NCBI GenBank assembly: GCA_003344405.1
Contig: NOWV01000030.1
Location: 62,001 to 126,000, forward strand
Reading direction: 5' to 3'
Origin: Trichoplax sp. H2
Taxonomy: Eukaryota; Placozoa; Uniplacotomia; Trichoplacea
DNA length: 64,000 nt
The first letter of the stretch is position 1; each line of letters starts with the position of its first letter. The notes below the pieces were generated by a model. It did not search any database. It was not told the DNA's origin and was given only the letters and a program-made list of their open reading frames with translations. This document shows, in pieces, positions 11,743 through 23,000 of this stretch. Made by a program: the position numbers and the translations under genes.

Positions 11743-13519
11743 AGTGGCGGATATTGCTGAACCTGATGGGATTGATGTTTGTAGCAATTCTACAGTTTTT
11801 TATTGTCTTTATTTAGTGCTTCAAATAACGAATCACAACAAGCATATGAACTCAATGTACTGTATCATCAATTTTCTCATCAAAGTTTAGTATGTAACAG
11901 AAGCATCATGGAATGCCGTATTTATGATGTACTTACTGCGTGGCTTTATGCGACCCAAGTTTGTTAATTAGCTTATGAAGTTACTATAAATGTGATATTT
12001 ATTTGATATTCTGAAAAATAGATAAATACGTACTCTCTATGTAATATACTAATATTATTGAAGGCTCATACGATTTCCCAAAAAAGTGATGACATGTAAA
12101 TACACTATTCTTTTTAGTTTTGCGACGCGACTAACTGCTAGTGAAACGTTAATAATATATGAACTATTTACTATTTATGCAGTAGCTGGATTCATTGATT
12201 ATTATAAACTGCACCTATACCTTTTATAGATGTGAACGTGCACTGAAGAAACTCGTCAATCTAAATTAATAAATTAAGCTGCTAACATTTTCTGGAATGC
12301 TTTGCACAAAAGATTGAAATGCACAGTACAATTTGGTTATGTGTATATGATGGTGAATCCAACCAACGCTTGTTGCTTATTTAACTATATATAATCATTA
12401 GATTAAACACCGTCAATTTGTTTGCTACGAATTGATAGTCAACCATACAAGTCTAATATGCACTTTGATGTCATTAAGAACAATAATTACTCGATATACA
12501 GGTTTACGGCAACTTATAATAATTACATTTTTACGATGCAAGTTAGCTGTTTTCAAAACCTCTACAAGCTAAAGTTAGTTCCAAGCGTAGTTCATTTTAT
12601 TTTCCATTCAACTACAACAGTTCATCGAGTATCGATGATTACGCTTTGATCCCATTAAGAACAATAACTCGATATACAGGTTTACGGCAACTGATTTTTA
12701 CGGTCCAAGTTAGCTGTTTTCAAAACCTCTACAACAAGCTAAAGTTAGTTTCAAGCGTATTTCATTTTATTTCCCATTCAACCACAACAGTTAATCGAGT
12801 ATCAATGATTACATCGCTGAATCCCAAAAAACGAATCGCTATTTAAAATGACTTGTCGAATTAAAAAATTACTCATACAGTGCATCGCATTGATGATAGC
12901 TAAGACATTGTTAGTTACTAATATACAGTACTAAAGCATTGTTCAACAACAGCTTAAAAAACAGCGATACTAAAAACCAAAGTAATATAGTAGTGCCAAT
13001 AGAATAGAATAGACTGATACATGAAGAAGTATGGCTCGGCAGCTAATAATTATTATCATAGCTCACAATGTATGTTTTTATCACTTCTGCATTTCGATAT
13101 AGCTGCAGAGTTCGTCAAGATAATAATGATCAAGATGACAGTATTTCTACGAGTAGAATATACAGTAGTATAAAATGACAGTGCATTAACAAGGTTACTA
13201 AACTAATTCATAGGCGGTACATTTCCGTAGTAAAGATAGCTCAAGTGAATGACATCATGAACCAATATGGGCATCATACAATGCACGACTATTTTACTAT
13301 TCTTTGAAGTTAATCCATCTAATTCAAAGAATAATAACAAACTAAGATGAAATTAACATTTGAACATTGAAAGTCAAAAATATCAGATACAGGAAAAAGT
13401 TCCAGCCTTTCACAACAGACAACAACGTAAATATACATGAATGTAATACGATGCAAATACTACTATAGCACGAATTACGATAATTTATGGTGTCGATACT
13501 GTTTGTCAAAACAGGTTCG
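11743..13519. other. Tail-to-tail intergenic region, SFT2D3-like / TMEM26
   Basis: No coding exon is recognisable. The region should hold the 3' UTRs of both neighbours, which converge here. It includes a two-copy repeat at 12473-12830, listed separately. Confidence 0.5.
12473..12830. repeat. Two-copy tandem repeat, about 180-bp unit
   Basis: attaagaacaata...ctcgatatacaggtttacggcaact occurs from 12473 and again from 12654. Both copies continue with agttagctgttttcaaaacctctac and end near catttcaac-like and gagtatc.atgattac. Open frames at 12422-12649 and 12646-12846 encode similar peptides only because the DNA is repeated. Confidence 0.8.
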
Positions 13520-16500
13520 TTAGCCAACAATTTCCAAACTAATCTCTTCTCGTTTACCATCATTTGCCCAGGTGCTTGCTCTACCTTCTTCCGAATCATT
13601 GCAAACTATAATCAATCGATACATTTGCAGCAGCAGAATTAAAATATTTTTAGCGGTGAAAAAGAGAAGCATTGGGCTCATCACTCCGAGATAAAGCAAA
13701 TAGAATCGAAGTGCTAAGAAAGGACAGTCTTGCATAATAAGAGCGGTCAATGGAGTTATAATTTCAGGATGGCAACATCCTATAGCACTAGCATCTTCCG
13801 ATTGCGTTCGTCTGACAGAGTTATTACTACCCATTTCGTCAGGTCTTACATGAACACGACTGCCTTTGGTATTTGATTTAAAAGATACATAGACCACCGT
13901 ATACTGCAGCAGGCTCCAACTCCAAGCCGCCATGATAACCATAACCAATAACCGATTGGATCTGACAATGGGTTCTTTAAATGTCTCAAATAATTCGATA
14001 ATATCCGCAGCAGTACCAATATAGATTAAAAGTAACTGCGATCGCTGATTGCGAGACAACTTGCCAAGTGGAGCGAGCCATCTTCCGATAATAAGGATGA
14101 AAAGAGTTCCTTGTTCAACGGCCAGCAACCAATTTTCCTTCTGTTGTAGTGCGCTATACAACTACGTGTGTAATTATAGTAATTTAACGTTAGTATCAAG
14201 ACTTTATATTGCAATTGGCTTTTCATTTATTTCAGCTAAAACAATCTATTCAGCAACTTATTTTCTTTTTGTTGTACAAGGCTTCCTTAGAATTGACTAT
14301 TTATCTATTGAAGCTAAAGTAATGGACAATGAAGCAGGCCATTTTCTTTCTGTTGTAGCGCTGCATATCACTACGTGAACGAAGTGGATCTATACAGTAG
14401 AGTGAAAGTATGGCAATGTACCGTTATTAATATCAAGGCTTCCTTGGAATGGACTGTTTATTTATGCAATACGTAGTAAGCTAAAGCAATCGCCATTGCA
14501 AGCCGCCCATTTTCTTTGTGTTTTAGCGCTGCATATCACTACGTGAACGAAGTGGATGTATACAGTAGAGTGAAAGTATGGCAATGTATCGTTATTAATA
14601 TCAAGGCTTCCTTGGAATGGACTGTTTATTTATGTAATGCGTAGTAAGCTAAAGCAATCGCCATTGCAAGCCACCCATTTTCTTTGTGTTGTAGCGCTGC
14701 ATATCACTACGTGAACGAAGTGGATCTATACAGTAGAGTGAAAGTATGGCAATGTACCATTAGTATCAAGGCTTCCTTGGAATGGACTGTTTATTTATGC
14801 AATACGTAGCAAGCTAAAGCAATCGCCATTGCAAGCCACCCATTTTCTTTGTGTTGTAGCGCTGCATATCACTACGTGTACGATGTGTATACGCTTATAT
14901 ACAGTATAGTAAAAGTGTGGCAATATACCGTTATTCATGTCAAGGCTTCCTTGGAATGGACTGTTTATTTATGTAATGCGTAGTAAGCGTAAGCAATCGC
15001 CATTGCTAGCCGCCCCTTTTCTTTCTGTTGTAGCGCTTCATGTATCTACGTGTACAACGTGTATCTATGCAGTATAGTGAAAGTATGGCAATGTAGCGTT
15101 CGTTGGAATGGACTTTTTATGCACTAATACGTAGTAAGCTAAAGCAATCGCAATTGCAAGCCAGCCATTTTCTTTTTGTTCTTGTGCCGCATACAACGAC
15201 ACGTAGACAACTAGTGATAGTAATCTATCTTGAGTATCAGGCCTTCTTGGAAATTGACTGTTAACCTATTTAATAAGCTAAAGCAATCCATGTCAGCAAG
15301 CCATTTTCTTTCTATTCATTCTCGTATGTCATTCAAAATTACTTGTAATTAACTGTTGATTAATTTGTAAATCATTCCCACTTGCAGTTTAGCAACGCAA
15401 GTAAACTACTACAGTAATGTTGAGTAGGTTAGTCTATACAAGACTGAATTAATATTTATACAGAATAATACTCATTAATTTTTCCTTTATAATAATGATC
15501 ATTTACTTGGAAGCGCACAGCGAGCCATTACTGTACCATACGACACACAAAGGTAAAATGAAAAAATAAGCATCACAATAGGGGTTGTTTTTTATTCTCT
15601 AGTATTATTCTGGTTATTACGTCCGATCAATGAGAAATTACGTCGCCATTTTACCATTTTCCCTGTTTACTGTGACAAATTAGGTCAATTACCATAATTA
15701 ATAGGGGGAATACAGTAGTTGTAGAGTGAGAAGGTTGATGACTAGAGTGTTTTCACGGTTTTACTTCTTTAAATAAGTCCACTGCTGCTACTACTACTAC
15801 TGTCTGTGGTTCATATCGAGAACAGAGATTCTTTCTTAAGTATAGAATAGCGTTAATCTTTCTTAAGTAGAAAATAGCGTTCAACCGTATTGACGAGATG
15901 ACCACCCAACAGGATTATTGATCAACTGTGTGATTACCGTCGATATCGAATGACGTACTGTAGACTTAGGATCATATGTAATATACCAGACATATTTTCA
16001 TGTTGACGAATGAATTATTGGAATATTTTTGATAGGGAATGGAGTCATTGATCAAGGACAGTAAATGATGTCCGCGTACGCGTCCATAAAACAACATTGT
16101 ACTACGGTAGCATACCAACGATATTTCTTTCTTATTCAATCAAAAGGAAGTTGAAAAGGGATCGCATGACTGTTATTGCAGTTACAATTGGGCACCCCAA
16201 AAAAATAAAAAATCAAGATTAATTAAACAAATTGGTTGGAAAGTTAGAATGACACACCTGTTGGAATCCAGACGATTGTGGTTGTGATTGAGCCGACTGT
16301 TGAGCAGCGAGACATTGTAACGTTAAATTTTGAGCACTATCTGCAGCAGAAAGTTCCAATATCCAGACAGAAGGAACAAGTCCACACAAGTAGATGAAAA
16401 CACTGGGAGAAAACCTGATTGATTAAGAAATGATTGTTATTCAACGTGTTCCGATCAGTTTCAAATATCGTCTGTCTCATTTTTGACGACAGTATTGTGA

Positions 16501-16765
16501 ATTCAGGATAAAAAGAAAAGGAAACAATTCAAGACAATGTCGTCTGGAATTAGTGCCAAGGTACTCACCATCCAAGATCTCGACCATCTCGAAAGTGCAG
16601 TGTTATAACACCCTCAACGAGCAATAATGCAATTGAAGTAGTGAGAGCAAAATAATAAGCATTTCCTGTCTCGCGAAAAACCCGATAGATCGCTAGCGCA
16701 GCATGTCCAGCATATAAAGTACGCGCAACGACTCCTTTTAGTATTCTCCATGTCGTATTGCCCAT
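13520..16765 (-). CDS. TMEM26: TMEM26 homologue, multi-pass membrane protein
   Basis: Transmembrane protein 26 family; its molecular function is unknown (in mammals it is a surface marker of beige adipocytes). Three exons join in phase: 16569-16765, 16258-16414 and 13520-14140, giving 324 residues. The first exon gives two hydrophobic segments and ends at GRDLGW, which joins FSPSVFIYLCGLVPSVWILEL in exon 2, as in vertebrate TMEM26. Exon 3 has the signature LIIGRWLAPLGKLSRNQRSQ, then LLLIYIGTAADIIE, a TWSLLQY-like segment, QDCPFL..R and FFTAKNILILLLQMYRL. The second intron (14141-16257) contains a roughly 168-bp tandem array. The exon 3 boundary was chosen because it keeps phase with exon 2; a second AG about 9 nt upstream would break it. 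Confidence 0.9.
14131..15330. repeat. Tandem array in TMEM26 intron 2, about 168-bp unit, about 9 copies
   Basis: The landmark cattttctttctgttgtagcgctgcatat, or variants of it, starts near 14131, 14263, 14340, 14508, 14677, 14841, 15016, 15166 and 15300. The central units also share caaggcttccttggaatggactgttta and aagctaaagcaatcgccattgcaag. The first element overlaps the 5' end of TMEM26 exon 3, so the array extends from the real splice acceptor into the intron. Unit spacing is 164-175 bp in the centre and shortens to 150 and 134 bp at the far end. Confidence 0.85.
15331..16257. other. Rest of TMEM26 intron 2
   Basis: Unique AT-rich intron sequence with no recognised exon or RNA gene. Confidence 0.5.
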
Positions 16766-18780
16766 TGCGAAGTCAGAATATAATCAAGCGTTGGTTTCTC
16801 AATCAGTCAATCCAATGGTCAATGGTGAAAGGCAATATCGCAAGCAGTGATCGTCAGCCGATGGACAAGAATGAATCAATGGCTGCAGCTAACACTGGTT
16901 AATTGTACAGTACAGTAAAGTGAAAAAGGAAGTAAAAAGGCAAAGCTATTGCAAGCGAAAAAGCGACAGGCCGCTCGCTAGTAAGGAGAAAATACAACCT
17001 ACGGTTGGTTTGCTATTTTAATACTTTGCCGCATCTACAGACAGACAGGCAGACTGCAGATGGTGCGCCAATGAACAGTGTACTGAGTATTTGACCTTGC
17101 CTGTACAGTGTACAGTACAGTACTGTACAGTACGATAGTCATCCCAAAACAAGCAATCTCATTTCATTGGCCAAAATGTCATGATGTCGTCATACTACTG
17201 TGTAGATTCATTGGCCAAAGGGTCATGACGTCATCACACTCCTGTCATATACAGTGTACTGTACAGTAGTGTGCAGGATGAGAAAATACTGTACACTGTG
17301 GGATACGGATACCTAGTTTGGGCCAATGAGAATCAGTATAGTACTGTACTGTACGTGATAGCCATAAACATAAAGGTCTGTGAAAATGCAATGTCTTGGA
17401 ATAAAATGTCTTTCTACTTCCAGTATACCGTAGACTGAGACGAGAGAGAGAGAAAGCTGTTTCAGAGAAGAGAACTTGATTACTCTGAAGTCCATCAGGT
17501 ACAAGGTAGAGAGAGAGAGAGACAGTACTGCTATACAGAGAAAGGATTCTGAACCCAATACGCTAACACACATGATTGGTAGATAAGTGGGCAATAATAC
17601 TCCATGTCTCCGTGGGAAATGATGATACTGTACAGAGTACAATTATTTCTTCAAATGCACTATACTGTACTCCAGTGTCGTCAGTCCAGTGCAGTCCCTG
17701 TAACTTTCTTCTTTTTTGTCGGCCGCAAGTGATACACTAATAGTGTACAAATCATGTTATTACTCCTACTGTACAGTCTACACTACTAGTAAGGCACAAC
17801 GTCGTGTTTTGATTTATAGTCCGTCGGCAAGAATACCACAAGAAAGAGCTAGTTACATCGAAGAATACAGCGTATCGATGTCACCTATCTCTCTCCTTTT
17901 TTTTAGAATAATTCGACTGCAAACAGTGTATCTAGGAAGCATATCCATGTCACCTATCTACCTGTTTTTGGGGGAGATAATCCAACTGCAAATTTTCTTT
18001 TTCATGTACAGTATTGCTTTGTGCAGACTATGTTCCTGTTCAATTTGCCATATTACACTACACAACAGGCATACAGTAGTACAGTCAGTATACAGTACTA
18101 TAGTCCTCAGCGTAGCTGGTCAGAGTTGTGTACACAGAGTGTGTACTGTACTAGAGACTGCTAAAATGAAAGAGACGACACAGGAAACGCTAGTTGGCTA
18201 TACTAATCATGTGCAGACTGATTCCATTACTGGCCATTTCAACTGTATTACGGTACACTGGCTGCGATTGACGTGGCAATGAGCTGCTATGAGCCTGCAA
18301 CGTTGATTTTGTGCAGTATGGTATAACGTTTTATCGATAGTGTAGAGTAGAATGAGCACAAAAATGATAAGCCTGCACATTCTTTGTGCCCTGTGGTCGT
18401 CGTTTCCTGTCGCATCTCTTTCTTTTTGGATTAGTCCGTTGTCGAGGTCTGGCGAATTCCGAATTCTTCTTCTTATGACGCTAGCTGGAGATGAACAATC
18501 TGTACAGCGCAGGTCTGTCTGGTCTGTCTTTGTTGCAGCCTGGACAGTACGATAAGCTGCGTACTTTGCTGTACTGTACTGTACAGTACAATACACAGTA
18601 GCGGTACAGTGTCTACCGTTAAAATACGGGTAGAAACGTACAGTACAGTACAGTACAGTGTACAGTACAGTAGGCACAACAATGATCGTACTGTACAGTA
18701 CAGTACGGTACTCAGTCGATTCACAGTACTGTACTGTACTGTACGACTGAAGCCTACAATACTGTACAGTGTACAGTCCA
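16766..18780. other. Head-to-head intergenic region with TAC/GTA palindromic tracts
   Basis: The stretch is rich in the self-complementary word ctgtacag and its extensions tactgtacagta and gtacagtac. Dense runs lie at about 17090-17130, 17255-17300 and 18570-18780. Two related blocks near 17160-17240 share cattggccaaa.tgtcatgatgtc. Open frames such as 17716-18282 (+) have no family resemblance. The region separates TMEM26 (-) from VAMP (+) and must contain both promoters, but I cannot point to a specific element. Confidence 0.55.
18570..18780. repeat. Palindromic GTACAGTAC / TACTGTAC tract
   Basis: Overlapping runs of tacagtacagtacagtac and tactgtactgtactgtac alternate on the same strand. 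The segment can therefore fold on itself in several registers. The element continues into the array from 18780. Confidence 0.75.
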
Positions 18781-19920
18781 TTAGTGAATGAGGCTCAAGT
18801 TGATTGAATCGCAAAACAACGATCGTACAGTACAGTACAGTACAGTACTGTAGTCAGTCGACTTACAATGTGTACAGTACTGTCACTACTGTGCGACTGA
18901 ACCCACAATACTGTACAGTCCATCACAGTAGTGAATGAGGCTCAAGTTGATTGAAGACCTTCGACAGGTGTAATTGTAGTCAGTCGACTCACGTACCAAA
19001 ACAACGATCATAATGGACACTGGACAGTACTTTTAGTCAGTCGACTCACTGTACAGTAGTGTGCGACTGATGCCTACAATACAGTCCATTAGTGAATGAG
19101 GCTCAAGTTGATTGAAGCGCAAAACAACGATCGTTCTGTACAGTACTGTACTCAGTCGACTCAGTGTACTGTACTGTGCGGCTGAAGCCAACAATACTGT
19201 ACAGTACAGTCCATTTAGTTGATGAGGTTCAAGTTGATTGAAGCGCAAAACAACGATCGGACCGTTATGTACACTGTACTCAGTCGACTCAGTGTACTGT
19301 GCATCCTACAATACAGTCCGTTCGTGAATGAGACCCAAGTTGATTGAAGCGCAAAACAACGTTCGTATCGTACTGTAGTCAGTCGACTCAGCGTGCGCCT
19401 GAAGGCTGCAAGACAGTCCATTAGTGAATGAGACCCAAGTTGATTGAAGGGCAAAACAACGATCGTACTGTACTCAGTGTACTGTATAGTACTGTAGTGA
19501 GTCGACTCAGTGTGCGCCTGAAGTCTACAAGACAGTCCATTAGTGGAGTGAATGGAAGCCCAAGTTGATTGAAGTGCAAAACAACGATCGTATCGTACAG
19601 TACTGTAGTCAGTCGACTCAGTGTACAGTACATTGCGACTGAAGCCTACAATACAGTCCCTTAGTGAATGAGGCTGAAGTTGATTGAAGCGCAAAACAAC
19701 GATCGTATCGTACTGTAGTCAGTCAGTCGACTCAGTGTGCGCCTGAAGCCTACTGTACAGTGTACAGTCCATTAGTCAATGAGACCCAAGTTGATTGAAG
19801 CGCAAAACAACGATCGCATCGTAGTGTAGTGAGTCGACTCAGTGTGCGCCTGAAGGCTACAATAACAGTCCATTAGTGAATGAAGCCCAAGTTGATTGAA
19901 GCGCATTTTACCCACAATCC
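18780..19920. repeat. SalI-type minisatellite array, about 10 copies of 100-160 bp
   Basis: The landmark caagttgattgaa occurs at 18796, 18943, 19104, 19230, 19336, 19436, 19561, 19676 (one substitution), 19787 and 19888. Most units also carry gcaaaacaacgatcg, agtcgactca (a SalI site) and acagtccattagtgaatgag. The variable part is a TAC/GTA palindromic run, which explains the length differences. Minus-strand frames beginning MRFNQL... across this array are repeat artefacts. The array ends about 110 bp before the VAMP start codon. Confidence 0.88.
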
Positions 19921-20028
19921 AACCATACAAAATCTTGTTTGTAGTGGCGTCCAACATCATCTTGATTGATTTTTAGTTGCTATCTTAACGGGAGAAGACA
20001 TCCATTTACAATCAATTTATCTGCAAGG

Positions 20029-23000
20029 ATGGCGGACAAAGATATAAAGTAAGTTGGAAATGTTGTAGCGTAATGATGGATGGATTGATTGATGGCCACG
20101 CGTATTGTGCGTTGATGCTTTAACACGGCTACCATCGGTAGCGATGTTGACGATGAAGTTGGGTTGCAGTGGTGTCGACAACGTTTATCCCCACTGCTTC
20201 TTCCTCCGTTGGACGAGTCGATCTTATTTGACAAGGTTGATCATCATGATTGATTTTTCAACGTACGATGGATGTCATGGCATAGCCAGTTAGGCAGCCA
20301 ATGCGTTGTTACAGATCATGAGTATGTCGACACTTTCGCCGATCGATGTATCTTGCTGGATACAGATCGATTGATATCAACGACAATCCACATCAATTTA
20401 GAGTATTGGACTTGACCCAAGGGCTATGGAAATACTTTCCATAGCCTAACCTTTCAACAGGATAACCTCTTTCCCATGGATGTCCTGTACCATGGGTAGG
20501 AAAGACTTCAAATCAAGCCATTCTCCCTAGTTAGGACCCAATCGTCAACCATTTGCAACCATCATCCTCAATCAGTTACAAATACATTGAAAGGTAGACG
20601 GGATCAAAAATCCCTATTCATCCACAGTCTCCATCTTGCTACCGTCATCAACCTCTAACTAGAAATCATCAAGCGATCCCTTTAACAGACATCAAACCAC
20701 CAGTATTAGTGATCGTACAACAGCTGCAACCCACGAGTCAAAGAATCACCTATTCATCAAGTTGAAATGATTGATTTCACTTGTTTGGACGGCAAATAAC
20801 AGTCCAACATGGAAAAAAGGCAATCTACAACTCCAATGCAAGCCATGTCATACTCAATCGATAGCCTAATGCTCTACTTTTTCTTCATTTATAAACCCTA
20901 CCATGACCATTATCCATAACTAGTTTTTCCCTTTTACCCAATAGCAACCTACTGTACTGGTCTACTGGATAGTCGGCGGTACTCTTTGCTTTTTCCATTC
21001 ACTCACTCAGCGTACTGTAGACAGCGCAATGGATAGACTTGAAAATGATTTATATAAAAAAAAAAAGCAATCACTATGTTAGGATCGCTGACAGCTGCAG
21101 TCGGTATATCAACGCGCCCATTCTCCTCCTCGACTAAAACAGACACAGTACAAACGTTATGCTAGATGGTCTACTTTTCCCTCATGGAAAATTCCATTTT
21201 ACCCATCAACTTTATTCCAATCATTTCCTGCCCGCTAACGCCATATTCCCTTCCATATTCCAGTGAGGCAAAAGAATAGAACAACAGTGCACTTATTGTG
21301 TGATTGAACTATTCTTCTAGCATGAGGCTTGAATAAGCAGATTGATTCTACAGTATTGTACTTTTTTTTTTAAACTACCTATGGGTCAAATTTTCCATTG
21401 GCATCCTCCACTAAAATAACAACACAACCTAGTTTATCCAATATTGTGTAATAGTATTCACCTCTTTTTCCCCTTCTGTCATCCAATTAGGCAAAGTAAG
21501 CGACTACAGCAAACTCAAGCGCAAGTTGATGAGGTAAGATGCTGTTTTTGTTACTAAACTTGAAGAATACTGTCATACATAATGTATCTCTATCACCAAC
21601 ATGATCGTCAAAATATGTTCAATTCTTTTCCCATTTGGACTTGCTATTGTCGACAAAGTACGGACGTACGGAGAGGATTGCGTCCATCTTGTAGTTAAAT
21701 ACAATCCATTTTTTTCCCCCCCCCCNNNNNNNNNNNNNNNNNNNNCCCCCCCCCCCCCCTACCATTCGGTAAGTATTTTTGAAACGAAATCAAGTATCTA
21801 TTATCGTCTGGTACTTGTCGATACAAGAATGTACAAATGCTTGATAGCCTCTCGTTGTAAAAGCAATTTTCGTCTGTTGACTGTTTCGTATTTTAGGGGG
21901 GGGGGAATTTTTTTTATTTTTTTATTGACTTTATCCCTGTATGATGATGATGATGATATTGGAGATGATACTTTCAAACTGCAGGCCTATCGATACCCCT
22001 TGTAGTACTCCAATTTACAAAGGACAGCAATCTCTCTCTACGCAATTTTATCCAAATGATGATGATGCAGTGGACTTAGACAAGATAATCTTGAGTTTAC
22101 AACCTGCAGTAAGGAAATGATTGCAGTTCCAATACCCAATAAGTACGTAATGATCAATTGCTCAAGTAGTCATTGTACTTTTCAAGCACTTGGCCTTGGA
22201 CACAACTTTCAGTCTATATTCAGCCAATACACTACTAAACTTGGACAACATCGACTCTGGCAGCAAACACTCCGCCATACATCACAGTCCAGCATAATGT
22301 AGTCAATCATACTCAATTAAGTCTATTATTCACAGTCAATCCGTCTGTTGATGATGTGCATAATGAACTCGATCTCTTCCTTCCAATTTCTTCCCTTCGC
22401 CATCCGATGAAAGCGGTCAAAAATGGCGCTCTCTATTTTGGCTGGAATAGTGCTACACTAGAGTGGAAATCAACTTACATCCAACATCGACTTTTGCGCG
22501 ACAGCAACTATTGTCTTATCGTGGTAGTAACTCGATTACTAAAGACTTGGCACGGCATAGGATTTGCACCTTGACGAAGGCTATTATTGATCATCGTGTC
22601 CGTCCGAAATTCTCAAGGGACAAAACAGTATAGAGAAAAGAAACTACAGTACGCTACTTGAACTGCTACCAACGAAAAAATGGAAAACTACAAGGCCTTG
22701 CATTTTCTTTCATGATCACTTCCTTATTCGGTCATAATGAATCATCATCGATGATGTCAAATACATCAACGTCCCCAGTAGTTAAATTGGAAAGAATGAA
22801 TGATTCCTCCTATGAATAAACCGTCCTATTTTGATAATGAGGATTTCGCCATTGGTGACTAAAATCGATGCTGGCGTGTGCCATAAAATGCAACATTCAT
22901 ACTACAACATGCATGAAAATCCTTTTTAACACGCTATACTGTGTGTACAGTATGTTGAAACACCATGATGGATGTTCATGTCGTAGTCCTCTAACATTAT

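Noticed and set aside
12422-12846. Two similar small genes in tandem
   Set aside because: The similarity is at DNA level across a 181-bp duplication, and the frames carry no motif, signal peptide or splice sites.
18207-19960. Series of minus-strand frames with repeated MRFNQL.PHSL peptides
   Set aside because: They follow the minisatellite unit, change frame with unit length and match no protein family.
16766-20028. CRISPR-like array
   Set aside because: Units are long, variable and part of an animal genome. There are no constant short repeats with unique spacers.
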